Source: Nodularia sp. NIES-3585 (GTDB lineage Bacteria; Cyanobacteriota; Cyanobacteriia; Cyanobacteriales; Nostocaceae). Taken from it: DNA of 64,000 bases. Positions within the stretch are counted from its first letter, which is position 1, and every line of letters begins with the position of its first letter. Below are positions 15,956-25,758 of the stretch, piece after piece. The notes under the pieces were generated by a model. It made no database searches. It worked only from the letters and a program-made list of their open reading frames with translations, and was not told the DNA's origin. A program made the position numbers and the translations under genes. The stretch spans positions 1,868,711-1,932,710 of the forward strand of contig NZ_BDUB01000001.1 of assembly GCF_002218065.1 (NCBI RefSeq), written 5' to 3'.

Positions 15956-18900
15956 GTGACTTCCCGCGCAGATGAAATCCAAAAATTGATTGCAGACATT
16001 GACAACTTACTCAACAGCAGTGGTAAGCGGCTGTCTAGGCTTTTGTCTAGTCAGGCACCCGAAGCTAGAGAAGTTTTAGAAAAAATTCGTAACTTCCTAG
16101 CCCAGCAAAGAGAAAGTGAGATTTTAAGTAATAAAGACCAAAATAAGCTGACTGGAGAGGTGCAAAGGTCGCCTTTGTTGGAAAGATATGTCAATCAAGG
16201 TAATATCCAATCTATAGCTACGCCACGGCAGCTATCAGAACAGCAAAACCAACCGACCACCGAACAAAGTAATTTACTATCTGAGCAATTAAAAAGCGAA
16301 TTATCGACATTAATACAACCCTTGCAAGCAGAATTAGCAGCAATGATGCAAGAGAGGGCAACTCTTGTACAGGAAATTAGGCAGCTAGAGCAAAGGAAAC
16401 AGCACAACTCCTCTTTAAGTCAGCAGTGGGCTAATCAGGAGCAGATGATTTCCGAATTTTTGCAGTTACTTATGAGCCGCATTGCGTCTAATTTAGTGCC
16501 ACAAATAGCGGAGAATGTCGCCCGTTACTCCAGTTCTGTTAGTACGAATAATGGCAACACAGAAGTCACATCTTCTGCTAATCAAGCTTTCTTAGAGTCA
16601 ACAGAACAGGCGCAGCGGTTAACACATCTGACTAAGGAACTAGATAAACGTCTATTATCTCTAGATGGGACTGTGAATTTTGTCTTTGAGGCACTACAGC
16701 GGAATATCAATACTTATCACGAGTCTTTATGCCAAGGGTTGGCGAGAATGCACAGTACGGGTGTGCAGGGCGAGCAGTTAATGGCGAATTTTCTGAATAA
16801 TTTAACGCAGCACTTGCAGCAAGAATCTCCTATTACTCTGTTATCTTTTCCAGAGTTGGAAAAAAATGAACCCTTATCTCCATTACCATCATTACCAACC
16901 CAGGCAAGTACTATTGAGCCAGAAGGAATACAAGCAAATCCGAACAGTGATCAAACGAGTCAGGTTTGGGAATTTGTAGAGCCAGAGGCTTCGTCTTCAT
17001 TGACATTAAATGACAAAGCAGATGGGATTGTTACAGATGATCTCGATGCAATGCTTTTGGCTCTGGGTATAGATGATTCTGAATCATCTAGTAATCGTGC
17101 CAGGGAATTACAGCAGGATGGGTCGGAATTAATTGGTGATCCAGTAGATCAACTTTATGCCAGTTTATTGGGTAGTGATAATTTTACTAAATCATTGTCG
17201 AATCTTCCTGAGAATATACCTGCATCTGCAATTGATGGTTTAGAATCAGAGGTGATTTCAACAGATAATCTTCCTGAGAATATACCTGCATCTGTAATTG
17301 ATGGTTTAGAATCAGAGGCGATTTCAACAGATAATATTTCTGAGACTACATCGACACCACTAATTCCACCAGGACAACAAATTTCAGATCCTTGGTCTGA
17401 GGAAGCAGATACAGAATCAGATTCATGGCAAGAATTGTTTTTTGAAGAAGATGCTCATCCAGATAAATCTTTAAGTTTTTCTGGGTTGTCGGAAACAACA
17501 GTTGCATTAATTAATAGTGTTCCCTTGCCGCCAAGCAGTGCTGATACAATTACAAGCCTGAGTGAATTATTGGGTGAATTAGGTGCTGAAGAGCAGGAGT
17601 TGGGTGTTTCTTCGGCTGTGGAAATAGCCACAGTAATCACGAACAGCCAGCAGTCTTCAGTAGTGGTTGATGATGAGGAACAGGGGTATTTAAATAACTA
17701 CATTCCGGCTTCGCCACAAGAAAATTTGCTTTCACCAGAGGAGAGCCAATCGGTCAATCTGCCTGACATTACGCTGGATGAAGCTCAGATGCAACAATTG
17801 AATCAGGATTTAGCTAACTTTGATGAAATGCTGAATCCTGATTTGAATTTAGATATTTTTTATGCTTTTGAAGAGAGTGTAGACCAGCAAATTCTGACTG
17901 ACTTTGATTCGCCAAATTTTGCTGATTCTGGTGTAGATTTATTCCAGGTTAACCCAATATCTTGGCCACAACCAGAAGCTGATTTAGACTTTAGTCCGAC
18001 AATTGAAAAAACCGAGAAAGTTACAAGTGCTGCAATAGAAAATTCTTTAATTACGGGTTCCAACTCTGTTAATAATCTAGATGCTAACCAGAATATTCTG
18101 GACTCAGTTTGGTATCTAGGCATTGATGTGGGTACAACTGGAATTTCTGCGGCTTTATTAAATCGTTCTACTGCTGTTGTTTACCCTATTTACTGGTCAT
18201 CAGAAACCCAAAAGGGAGTTGCTTCTTTTCAACAATCGTTTCGTTTACCAGCAGAGGTTTATTTGCCAACTGCTTCTGTACCTCAAGCAGAGACTGAAAA
18301 AACAGAAGTGCCGGCGGCGGAAATTTGGCAAAATAATTGTTATTCAGTGAAGTTGAAGCCATATTTGCAGGTAGCTATCCCATATCAAAATGAACAACAG
18401 AAATGGCAACCTGTATTGCAATTCAATAAATTTTCTGCGGGACCTTTGATTTGGGTTGTGCGATCGCTCTCTAAATTACTATTGACTTTGAAATCAGATC
18501 GCCAGAGTACAACTCAAGGTTTAATCGCTACGGCTGTGGGTTTAAATGAAAAAACTTTCCATGCCATTATTAATCATATTACTGGTGTAATTTGCAACTG
18601 TCCATCTAGCTGGTCAGAACAATATCGCTTTAATGTGCGCGAAGCTGTACTAACTAGCAAATTAGTCCCACATCCACAGCAAGTATTTTTTGTGGAGGAA
18701 GCGATCGCTAGTTTACTCAGCATACTCGATAGTGCTGATGGCGAAACAGTCCAAATCAGCGATTCTCAAGGTTTACATCCAGCCAAACCTAGCGATAATT
18801 CTTTGGTTAGTCACACCTTTGTGATTAATATTGGGGCAACTGCAACAGAAATGGCCCTGGTTGATTTGCCTGAAAACCTGCAACAATTGGCGCACAATGA

Positions 18901-19969
18901 TTTCATGCTCCATAGTTTTGCCTACGCTAGTCACGCAATTGAGCAGGATATTATCTGCCAGTTGCTGTTTCCCCCAAAATATCGGCAACCACGCTGGGAA
19001 AATGAGAGAGACAGTACAACAATTACCAACAACCCTTGGCAATGGCAACCGGCTTTTCCTGGTTTGGATCAAACACTTTGGCAAAGTTTGGGATTGGAAG
19101 AATTAGATTTACCCCAAGTAGGGGAACCGGATATGACGGCTCGGATTCGTCTCCAGCAGAGGTTAGAAAGTTCTTTGTTAGGACAGGCGGTGCTAAATGC
19201 TGCGGTGGCTTTGAAGCTGATTTTGCAAAATCAAGATTCCTTTACTCTGGAATTAGCCGATCAGCGATGGGTATTACAGCGACGAGATTTAGAAAACCAT
19301 GTGTTTGTCCCCTTTGTGCGCCGCTTAAACCGAGAATTCAACAAGTTATTAGTGGCTCGTGGTATACCCACCGAAGCAATTAATCAAGCTATTTTAACTG
19401 GGGGGGTAGCTTCTTTAGGACTGGTGAATAATTGGTTACAGCAAAAACTGCCTAACACCAAAATTATTCAAGATTTGTATCTGGGTGAGAATGGCGCTCC
19501 TGTTTGTAGTCGGGTGGCTTATGGTTTGGCAATGTTACCTTTACATCCCCAGGTTTTAGAAGCACCAAAGCAACAGTACACCGACTATTTCCTGTTTATG
19601 GAATTGCTGCGCCTGTTGCCAGATAGAACTTTATCTTTTAGCGAAATTCTCCAGCTATTTGAGGATTGTGGGATTAATACGAGTATTTGTCAGCAACGCT
19701 TATTAGCCTTTTTATCAGGTGAGTTACCGCCGGGTTTGATACCTGCAACCCCTGATTCTACTTGGCTTACCAGTAGTTCTCAGAATAACTCTGATTATCA
19801 GGCGATCGCTGCTGCACCATTGTTTGTCAAGCAAGGGAATCTGACTTTTCGTCCCAATTTCCCACAAGTCCTAGTTTTGCGTCGCTATCTGGATGCTATT
19901 AAAGCCAGTACTCAGCAACCCATGGACGAACCTTACACCGTTGATTTTGCTGTAGCTGTAACGCCATAG
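15956..19969 (+). CDS. Large coiled-coil / acidic-linker protein with C-terminal actin/Hsp70-fold ATPase-like domain
   Basis: 1337 residues starting at GTG 15956. Residues 1 to about 290 are helical and coiled-coil rich (LKSELSTLIQPLQAELAAMM; LTHLTKELDKRLLSL). Residues about 290-715 are a long acidic Ser/Asp/Glu-rich linker with a 22-residue tandem duplication. From about 719 an actin/Hsp70-type fold is suggested: LGIDVGTTGISAALLN (phosphate 1), ICNCPSSWSEQYRFNVREA, VINIGATATEMALVDL near 955 (phosphate 2, usual Asp replaced by Asn), and ILTGGVASLGLVNNWLQQKL near 1144 (adenosine motif). The last 150 residues are unassigned. No signal peptide. It is transcribed alone. A cyanobacterial cytoskeletal or chaperone role is possible but unproven. 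Confidence 0.8.
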   Translation: MTSRADEIQKLIADIDNLLNSSGKRLSRLLSSQAPEAREVLEKIRNFLAQQRESEILSNKDQNKLTGEVQRSPLLERYVNQGNIQSIATPRQLSEQQNQPTTEQSNLLSEQLKSELSTLIQPLQAELAAMMQERATLVQEIRQLEQRKQHNSSLSQQWANQEQMISEFLQLLMSRIASNLVPQIAENVARYSSSVSTNNGNTEVTSSANQAFLESTEQAQRLTHLTKELDKRLLSLDGTVNFVFEALQRNINTYHESLCQGLARMHSTGVQGEQLMANFLNNLTQHLQQESPITLLSFPELEKNEPLSPLPSLPTQASTIEPEGIQANPNSDQTSQVWEFVEPEASSSLTLNDKADGIVTDDLDAMLLALGIDDSESSSNRARELQQDGSELIGDPVDQLYASLLGSDNFTKSLSNLPENIPASAIDGLESEVISTDNLPENIPASVIDGLESEAISTDNISETTSTPLIPPGQQISDPWSEEADTESDSWQELFFEEDAHPDKSLSFSGLSETTVALINSVPLPPSSADTITSLSELLGELGAEEQELGVSSAVEIATVITNSQQSSVVVDDEEQGYLNNYIPASPQENLLSPEESQSVNLPDITLDEAQMQQLNQDLANFDEMLNPDLNLDIFYAFEESVDQQILTDFDSPNFADSGVDLFQVNPISWPQPEADLDFSPTIEKTEKVTSAAIENSLITGSNSVNNLDANQNILDSVWYLGIDVGTTGISAALLNRSTAVVYPIYWSSETQKGVASFQQSFRLPAEVYLPTASVPQAETEKTEVPAAEIWQNNCYSVKLKPYLQVAIPYQNEQQKWQPVLQFNKFSAGPLIWVVRSLSKLLLTLKSDRQSTTQGLIATAVGLNEKTFHAIINHITGVICNCPSSWSEQYRFNVREAVLTSKLVPHPQQVFFVEEAIASLLSILDSADGETVQISDSQGLHPAKPSDNSLVSHTFVINIGATATEMALVDLPENLQQLAHNDFMLHSFAYASHAIEQDIICQLLFPPKYRQPRWENERDSTTITNNPWQWQPAFPGLDQTLWQSLGLEELDLPQVGEPDMTARIRLQQRLESSLLGQAVLNAAVALKLILQNQDSFTLELADQRWVLQRRDLENHVFVPFVRRLNREFNKLLVARGIPTEAINQAILTGGVASLGLVNNWLQQKLPNTKIIQDLYLGENGAPVCSRVAYGLAMLPLHPQVLEAPKQQYTDYFLFMELLRLLPDRTLSFSEILQLFEDCGINTSICQQRLLAFLSGELPPGLIPATPDSTWLTSSSQNNSDYQAIAAAPLFVKQGNLTFRPNFPQVLVLRRYLDAIKASTQQPMDEPYTVDFAVAVTP
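17197..17334 (+). repeat. 66-bp in-frame tandem duplication within the 4-kb gene
   Basis: Two copies encode NLPENIPASAIDGLESEVIS-TD and NLPENIPASVIDGLESEAIS-TD. The DNA copies differ at only a few positions, so the duplication is recent. It lies in the acidic linker, where length change should be tolerated. Confidence 0.85.
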
Positions 19970-20051
19970 GATTTGAGGGTGTGTTGTGTCCTCACTCCCT
20001 TGTCCATTGCTATATCTGCGGAATGTGGTACGGGATAGAGAAACTAAGAAT

Positions 20052-20072
20052 CCCCGAAACTATACTTCGGGG
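20052..20072. terminator. Hairpin between convergent genes
   Basis: CCCCGAA (20052-20058) pairs with TTCGGGG (20066-20072) around a 7-base loop. It lies between the stop codons at 19969 (+) and 20116 (-) and may serve both. Neither side has a clean T-run, so the assignment is moderate. Confidence 0.5.
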
Positions 20073-20115
20073 AGTCTCAACAACAGCTGATAACTAGCAA
20101 TTTCTGTTATTAGTT

Positions 20116-21555
20116 TTATGCTTCTAGGGATGGGTCTGGGTCAAAATCAAACCAAGCACCGCCTGGGCTAGGCTCAAATTCTTCGTTAACTAAGCCTATC
20201 TTTTTTTTATCTTTCATTTGATCTACTTGTAGATCAACCCTAGGACCATCTTTTTCCGTGGGTGGCTCAGACAAAACAAGCTTATAGGTGTCAGACTTAT
20301 TGGGATCTTCGGAATCTTTCATGTCCTGAAAAAGTTCAGTTAAGTTAACATATATGGGGTATATGCTCCTGGTGGTTTCCAAGAAATAGAGCTTGTTTTT
20401 CTGATCTGCAACACTACGCCAGAGGGTAGAGGAAAGGAAGGGGTTATCTAATGACTTAACATTTAATGGCGTTGACATATTACGAATTAAGGAAAAAGCT
20501 CTAGCAATTCCTTCTTCCTGTGACCATGGTTCAGTAAAAAAGTCATCTTCCTTTTGCGGATTTTCTTTCAAAAATGCTCTTTCAATATTGATTTTTTCCA
20601 GCATATCTGTGAAAAATGAAGCCCGGATAAATCGAATGTTAGCACCATTCATGGGCGGAGTCATCTCTTTGACTATTGTTCCACCTAGAGTCTGAGTTTT
20701 TAAAGCATCCCAGGAAAAATCTTGTGTATTCCAACCCTTGTCTTTAAACTCCTCTATAATCTCTATTTGATCTTCATATGGAGAGTTAGTCATGACTCTG
20801 TATTTTGGCTCATCATCATGCTCATAAGCATGATAAATGTTTAAGCTGCTTTGACCATCCTTCTTGACGTACTGTAAGATAGCTGAATCTCCGTCGGCAT
20901 CAGAAATGCCTAGATGTAACACTATAGCCTTACCCTTCTCAGCAACTCCAGGATTCTCACCCTGTGAAAGAAAGGGGATACTACGGGTAAAAAGAGTGAA
21001 TTCCTCATTTTTTAAATCCTCTACAGCTTCTTTCACCGTGGCATAATTGTCTAAGACATACTGCGCCCAAGCAGAAAGCGCTAAACGTGGTCTTCCGTCT
21101 TCAAGGTTATACTCGCCGTAGTAAGCTGTTGGTAGAAAATGCAAATTGGTAACTAAGCCCTTCTCGTTCATTCCGTCAGTCGTCGCCATTCCATAGCAAC
21201 ATACAACGACGCTGCTATACTTAGATTCCCATGTTAGTGCTTCGCCCTTTCTTTCTGGATGAGCGCCTACCCGTTGCTTTCCTGAAAGTGAAGCCCATAA
21301 ACTTAAGGACATATTGGGATCAGACCAGTCCATGGAACGCACGGTAATGAATGAATTATCGTCAAATTCATAGATTGCACGGGTACAACCGAGTAAGAGT
21401 AGTGGTATTAATCCAATATGCAAATTATTGAGCGCATGACTCAATAGTTGATGAATTTTCCAAGATTCTGGTGTAATATCCCAGACTAATACGGTAGCGA
21501 TTCCCACTAGTAGAGACGGTATCGCCAATGATAAAGTTCTGACGTTAAATTTCAT
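20116..21555 (-). CDS. Choloylglycine hydrolase / penicillin V acylase-family protein (linear amide C-N hydrolase)
   Basis: 479 residues, Ntn-hydrolase superfamily. The probable nucleophile is Cys57 in LLLLGCTRAIYEFDDNSF, followed by VRSMDWSDP, the typical C-T-R...R-x-M-D-W signature. Further family signs are GMNEKGLVTNLHFLP, LALSAWAQYVLDN and YRVMTNSPYEDQ. The 56 residues before the Cys contain two hydrophobic stretches (7-25 and 46-56), so the protein is exported, with Cys57 exposed after cleavage; a lipobox reading (LLGC) is an alternative but would block the nucleophile. Longer than typical bacterial enzymes (about 330 aa). Substrate could be acyl-homoserine lactones, penicillin V or another amide. 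Confidence 0.85.
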   Translation of the reverse strand: MKFNVRTLSLAIPSLLVGIATVLVWDITPESWKIHQLLSHALNNLHIGLIPLLLLGCTRAIYEFDDNSFITVRSMDWSDPNMSLSLWASLSGKQRVGAHPERKGEALTWESKYSSVVVCCYGMATTDGMNEKGLVTNLHFLPTAYYGEYNLEDGRPRLALSAWAQYVLDNYATVKEAVEDLKNEEFTLFTRSIPFLSQGENPGVAEKGKAIVLHLGISDADGDSAILQYVKKDGQSSLNIYHAYEHDDEPKYRVMTNSPYEDQIEIIEEFKDKGWNTQDFSWDALKTQTLGGTIVKEMTPPMNGANIRFIRASFFTDMLEKINIERAFLKENPQKEDDFFTEPWSQEEGIARAFSLIRNMSTPLNVKSLDNPFLSSTLWRSVADQKNKLYFLETTRSIYPIYVNLTELFQDMKDSEDPNKSDTYKLVLSEPPTEKDGPRVDLQVDQMKDKKKIGLVNEEFEPSPGGAWFDFDPDPSLEA

Positions 21556-21873
21556 AGCTTATCTATCTCAGGGTTGACCTACAAAAGAATGGCTCCAGAG
21601 GAGGCATAACTTTTATATTGTTGTTGACTTAAGAAATCTTCAGCAATCATAAGTGCTGATCCAAACACTCTATCCGAGGGAGATATTCAACTGTACGGAT
21701 TCTAGCTCTTGTGTCCGTTAATGCCTTTGGAATGTCTGGCGGTTGATTCTGTTCCTCGATCTGAGTCATTGATCAATCTCGTGATTGTAGGATTTCTTCG
21801 TCAACTCTCCCTTATAGAATACAGCAAATAAGCATCTGTTATACAGGCTTAGTCAATTTTAATATAGTAATAT
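21556..21873. other. Intergenic region, nothing recognised
   Basis: 318 bp between two minus-strand genes. It must carry the promoter of the acylase-like gene at 21555. No RNA gene, repeat family or clear hairpin was seen. Confidence 0.4.
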
Positions 21874-22707
21874 TTATCCTTTGACACCACTACCTGTTTC
21901 TGTGGGTACAATATAGCGCTGTACAAATAAGAATAATAGTAGAACTGGGGCAATAGAAATTATGGAACCAGCAGCTACTAATCGCCAGTCTAAAGAAAAT
22001 GTCCCCGCTAACTTCGCTACTCCCAACGTAAGGGTATATAAGCTTTCATCTTGGATAACAATTAAAGGCCAAAGAAAGTCACTCCAAGAACCGATGAATA
22101 CGAAAATAGATAGAGTAACTAATGCTGGGCGAATTGCGGGTAACATAATATGCCACCACAAGCCTAACTCCGAACTACCATCCATGCGGGCAGCTTCCTC
22201 TAATTCTTTAGGAACACCCATAAAAGCTTGTCGCAGTAAAAAAATGCCAAAAGCAGAAGCTAAACTCGGAAAAATTATTCCTAAGTAACTATTTCTTAAA
22301 CCTAATTGGACTGTCAAAATATAGAGGGGAATCATCACGATTTGAAAGGGAATCATGATTGTAGAGACAATGGCAATAAAAATCGAGTTTCGCCCCACAA
22401 ATGAAAGTCTGGCTAAAGGATAAGCGGCTAAAGAACAAAACAGGAGATTCAAACCCACAGTCAGCACTGCTACTAAGGTACTGTTGTAGAGGTATTGTGT
22501 AAAAGGTAGCGATCGCCAGACAATAGAGAAGTTATTTAAAGTTGGTTGACTGGGTAACAACTGCGGCGGCGACTGTAAAATATTTTCTGTAGGAGACTTC
22601 AAAGCTGTACTGATGAGCCACAACAAAGGAAAAAGTGTTACCAGTGCGATCGCACCTAATAACCCGTAAATTAAAATAGTTTTTATTCGTGAATTAGAAG
22701 TTTTCAA
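21874..22707 (-). CDS. Carbohydrate ABC transporter permease (MalG/UgpE-type)
   Basis: 277 residues, six membrane segments of the binding-protein-dependent permease family. The EAA loop that contacts the ATPase is EEAARMDGSSELGLWWHIML followed by PAIRPA. Typical MalG-type N-terminus with LLGAIALVTLFPLLWLISTA and a periplasmic loop before LYNSTLVAVLTVGLN. It should move a sugar or glycerol-3-phosphate-like solute with a partner MalF-type permease and an MsmX-type ATPase, but neither is adjacent; upstream is 5-FCL with a 19-bp gap. Orphan permease genes with unlinked partners are common in cyanobacteria. Confidence 0.9.
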   Translation of the reverse strand: MKTSNSRIKTILIYGLLGAIALVTLFPLLWLISTALKSPTENILQSPPQLLPSQPTLNNFSIVWRSLPFTQYLYNSTLVAVLTVGLNLLFCSLAAYPLARLSFVGRNSIFIAIVSTIMIPFQIVMIPLYILTVQLGLRNSYLGIIFPSLASAFGIFLLRQAFMGVPKELEEAARMDGSSELGLWWHIMLPAIRPALVTLSIFVFIGSWSDFLWPLIVIQDESLYTLTLGVAKLAGTFSLDWRLVAAGSIISIAPVLLLFLFVQRYIVPTETGSGVKG

Positions 22708-22726
22708 AATAACAATTAGTTTAAAT

Positions 22727-23272
22727 TCAATGGTTTTCAGTAATCACAGCTTGTAATGGTTTATCCCAAGATTCCAGAGGTATTTGGGGTAAATAAGCAA
22801 AATCAAAAACAATGCCGATAGTCGGCTTATTTGCCCAATAGGGTGAACTGAGTAAACGGTCATAATATCCCCCACCATAACCCAGCCGAAATCCCTGATA
22901 GTCGCAAGCCACACAGGGAACCAGAATCAAATCAACATCAGCAGGTTCTATAGTAGGGGCGTAAGAATCAGGTTCAGTAATGCCATAAGCGCCCACTTGA
23001 ACAGAATCTTCAGGTTTCCAGATATGCCAATCGAGAGACTTACCAACACAGCGCGGAAAACCCCAATTATAGTTAGTATCTGTAAACAATGGACTCAAGT
23101 CTGGTTCTTGACGAAAACTGAAATAAGCAAGTATTGTTTTAGCCTGAGTAAATAGAGTATAACCTTGCAACTGCTCACAGATGCGATCGCTTCTTGCCCT
23201 CCATTCACCCACAGACATAGATTGCCGTTTCCCGATCAAACTCCGACGTAAATCAACCTTCCCCATTTCCAA
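22727..23272 (-). CDS. 5-formyltetrahydrofolate cyclo-ligase
   Basis: 181 residues. Converts 5-formyl-THF to 5,10-methenyl-THF with ATP, recycling a folate inhibitor in the cytosol. Family signs: N-terminal KVDLRRSLIGKRQSM, ILAYFSFRQEPDLSPL, and the ATP-binding signature LVPCVACDYQGFRLGYGGGY followed by YDRLL. It lies 19 bp upstream of the sugar-permease gene on the same strand, probably co-transcribed without functional link. The alternative name Fau/YgfA applies to E. coli. Confidence 0.93.
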   Translation of the reverse strand: MEMGKVDLRRSLIGKRQSMSVGEWRARSDRICEQLQGYTLFTQAKTILAYFSFRQEPDLSPLFTDTNYNWGFPRCVGKSLDWHIWKPEDSVQVGAYGITEPDSYAPTIEPADVDLILVPCVACDYQGFRLGYGGGYYDRLLSSPYWANKPTIGIVFDFAYLPQIPLESWDKPLQAVITENH

Positions 23273-23335
23273 AACCTCCGCGTACCTCTGCGCTTACCTC
23301 CGCGCTCCTTTGCGTTAAAAAAAAAGGTGGGCATC
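23273..23335. repeat. CCTCCGCGTACCTCTGCG-type intergenic repeat
   Basis: A block of CCTCCGCGTACCTCTGCGCTT followed by a similar copy ending CTTTGCGTT. It matches, in either orientation, blocks at 29948, 44698, 52230 and 55501. This AACGCAAAGG/CGCAGAGG family is common between genes in these cyanobacteria. Confidence 0.7.
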
Positions 23336-23350
23336 GCCCACCCACAGCAG

Positions 23351-24295
23351 CTATGCAGCGTTTTGGCGATACCAATCAATCGTATTCCTTAGCCCTTGCC
23401 TAAAACTGACCTGAGCCGTAAAATCAAAAGCTGCCTTAGCCCGTTCAGTATCCAAACAGCGGCGGGGTTGACCATTAGGCTGTTCAGTTTGCCAAACAAT
23501 TTCACCATCAAACTCCATCAATTCGCAGATGAGAGTAATTAAATCGCGGATAGAGATTTCCTCACCCGTTCCCAAATTAACTGGTTCAGAATCATTGTAA
23601 GAAGTAGTACCCATAACAATTCCCCGCGCCGCATCTTCCGAATAGAGAAACTCACGGGTAGGGCTACCATCACCCCAAACAGGAAGTTGTTTTTCTCCCT
23701 TAACTTGAGCTTCATGGACTTTGCGAATTAATGCCGGAATCACGTGGGAACTACTGGGGTCAAAGTTATCTTCAGGGCCGTATAAATTTACTGGCAATAA
23801 GTAAATGCCATTAAAACCATACTGCTGGCGGTAAGATTGCAATTGAACCAAAAGTGCTTTCTTAGCAATGCCGTAGGGAGCATTAGTTTCTTCTGGGTAG
23901 CCATTCCAGAGGTCATCTTCTTTGAATGGCACTGGTGTAAATTTAGGATAAGCGCAAATAGTGCCAACACAGACAAATTTTGCGACTCCAGCTTCATGAG
24001 CCGCGTGAATCAGCTGAGTACCCATGATCAAGTTATCGTAAAATAACTCAGCGGGTTTTTCGCGGTTCAGACCAATACCACCGACGTGAGCTGCTAAATG
24101 GATGATAACGTCTTGCTGGTCAACTGCACGTTGGCAATTGGCCATGACACGTAAATCATGCTCACGCGATCGCGTGACTGTAATTTTGGCACTATCAGCC
24201 CCAGCTTTACACAGCTGCGAAATCACCTGACGACCGAGGAAACCTGCCCCACCAGTGACGAGAATCCGTTGATTTTTGAGTTCTAAGGCGGTCAT
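23351..24295 (-). CDS. fcl: GDP-L-fucose synthase
   Basis: 314 residues, extended SDR family. Reduces and epimerises GDP-4-keto-6-deoxy-mannose to GDP-L-fucose with NADPH. Signs: [15 protein letters not shown] (nucleotide binding), the catalytic tetrad region [19 protein letters not shown] and YGIAKKALL (YxxxK), and [12 protein letters not shown]. The NADPH/NADH preference cannot be read. It follows gmd by 23 bp, so the two steps from GDP-mannose to GDP-fucose are co-expressed. The product feeds extracellular polysaccharide. Confidence 0.95.
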   Translation of the reverse strand: MTALELKNQRILVTGGAGFLGRQVISQLCKAGADSAKITVTRSREHDLRVMANCQRAVDQQDVIIHLAAHVGGIGLNREKPAELFYDNLIMGTQLIHAAHEAGVAKFVCVGTICAYPKFTPVPFKEDDLWNGYPEETNAPYGIAKKALLVQLQSYRQQYGFNGIYLLPVNLYGPEDNFDPSSSHVIPALIRKVHEAQVKGEKQLPVWGDGSPTREFLYSEDAARGIVMGTTSYNDSEPVNLGTGEEISIRDLITLICELMEFDGEIVWQTEQPNGQPRRCLDTERAKAAFDFTAQVSFRQGLRNTIDWYRQNAA

Positions 24296-24318
24296 AATTT
24301 TATGGTTTGCGGTATAAA

Positions 24319-25401
24319 TCAGAAGTGGAGAGCGCCCAGTTCTTGACGAGTAGTAGCAATATCATCAGAAGCAATAGCATTGCCATTGGGTGAAGTATGA
24401 CCTAACGCTTGTAAATCTGCTTCTACCATCAGAGCTACCAACTCGTCAAAAGTTACTGATGGTTCCCAACCCAACTTTTGTTTTGCCTTAGTAGGATCAC
24501 CAATTAACAAGTCTACTTCTGCCGGACGAATATAGCGATCGTCAAACTCGACATAATCTTCCCACTTCAGGTTCACATAACCAAATGCTTTATCTAAAAA
24601 TTGGCGCACAGAGTAAGTTTCACCTGTAGCAATTACGTAATCCTCAGGCTGGTCTTGCTGCAACATCAGCCACATAGCTCTTACGTAATCCTTCGCGTAA
24701 CCCCAATCTCGTTTAGAATCGAGATTACCCATATAAATTTTCTTCTGTTTACCAGCGACAATTTTAGCCACGGCTCTAGTAATCTTCCGGGTAACAAAGG
24801 TTTCACCCCGCCGTGGTGATTCGTGGTTAAACAGGATGCCATTACAAGCAAATAAATTATACGACTCGCGATAATTTACCGTTTGCCAGTGGGCATAAAC
24901 TTTAGCACAAGCATAGGGACTGCGGGGATAAAACGGTGTTGTTTCACTTTGGGGTACTGCTTGCACTAAACCAAACATTTCTGAGGAACCCGCTTGGTAG
25001 AAACGCACCTGAATTCCTGTGCGTTGCTGGTAGTCGCGGATGGCTTCTAGCAAACGCAGTGTTCCCATTCCCACTGCATCAACTGTGTATTCTGGTGAGT
25101 CAAAGCTAACTCTGACATGAGATTGAGCGCCTAAGTTATAAATTTCTGTGGGCTGGACTTCTTCTAAAATCCGGCGTAACGTCGTACCATCTGTTAAGTC
25201 GCCGTAGTGAAGAAACAACCGCGCTCCCTCTTTGTGAGGATCTTCATACATATGATCAATGCGGTCTGTATTGAAGGTAGAAGTCCGGCGAATAATACCA
25301 TGCACCTCATAACCTTGCTCTAGTAAAAACTCACTCAGGTATGAACCGTCTTGACCAGTAATACCAGTAATTAACGCGCGTTTATTTTGGGTCATGCTCA
25401 A
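24319..25401 (-). CDS. gmd: GDP-mannose 4,6-dehydratase
   Basis: 360 residues. Converts GDP-mannose to GDP-4-keto-6-deoxy-mannose. Signs: [55 protein letters not shown] (YxxxK) and [17 protein letters not shown]. Length and motifs are intact. Start could be ATG 25401 or the in-frame ATG at 25395. First gene of the gmd-fcl pair; the upstream priming sugar transferase and GT4 gene on the same strand suggest one exopolysaccharide cluster. Confidence 0.96.
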   Translation of the reverse strand: MSMTQNKRALITGITGQDGSYLSEFLLEQGYEVHGIIRRTSTFNTDRIDHMYEDPHKEGARLFLHYGDLTDGTTLRRILEEVQPTEIYNLGAQSHVRVSFDSPEYTVDAVGMGTLRLLEAIRDYQQRTGIQVRFYQAGSSEMFGLVQAVPQSETTPFYPRSPYACAKVYAHWQTVNYRESYNLFACNGILFNHESPRRGETFVTRKITRAVAKIVAGKQKKIYMGNLDSKRDWGYAKDYVRAMWLMLQQDQPEDYVIATGETYSVRQFLDKAFGYVNLKWEDYVEFDDRYIRPAEVDLLIGDPTKAKQKLGWEPSVTFDELVALMVEADLQALGHTSPNGNAIASDDIATTRQELGALHF

Positions 25402-25758
25402 TTATCCCTTGTTGCCCTAGATAAAATAGTTACAGGCTAATTTATACAAATTAGCAGCTAAAGGCTAGATTGCCTGATGTGAAACCTCATATTTTTCAGA
25501 ATTAATAGAGGTTTTCTGTAACTAAATATACTTATTAAAAACCAATTTCACAAGTTAGCCGTAAGCAGTTTAACTCAAAACTCAGGTAATATGTTGTATA
25601 ATTTATTTAATCTTGGCCAAAAACTTATATAGCTTTCTTTTTGTTAAGTTTGAATCAATCTGGTAGGACGGGTATTAGTCCTGATTTTTTCAGCCCACAA
25701 GGGGCAAGGCGGGATATTTCTCATATCCCCTGCACCCTGCACGCCGCTCCCTGTCTGT
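25402..25758. other. Intergenic region upstream of gmd
   Basis: 357 bp, AT-rich. It contains a C/T-rich stretch CCCCTGCACCCTGCACGCC (about 25727-25746), a unit of the GTGCAGG-type tandem repeat also seen at 63880. It should contain the gmd promoter; no clear consensus was found on the minus strand. Confidence 0.4.
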
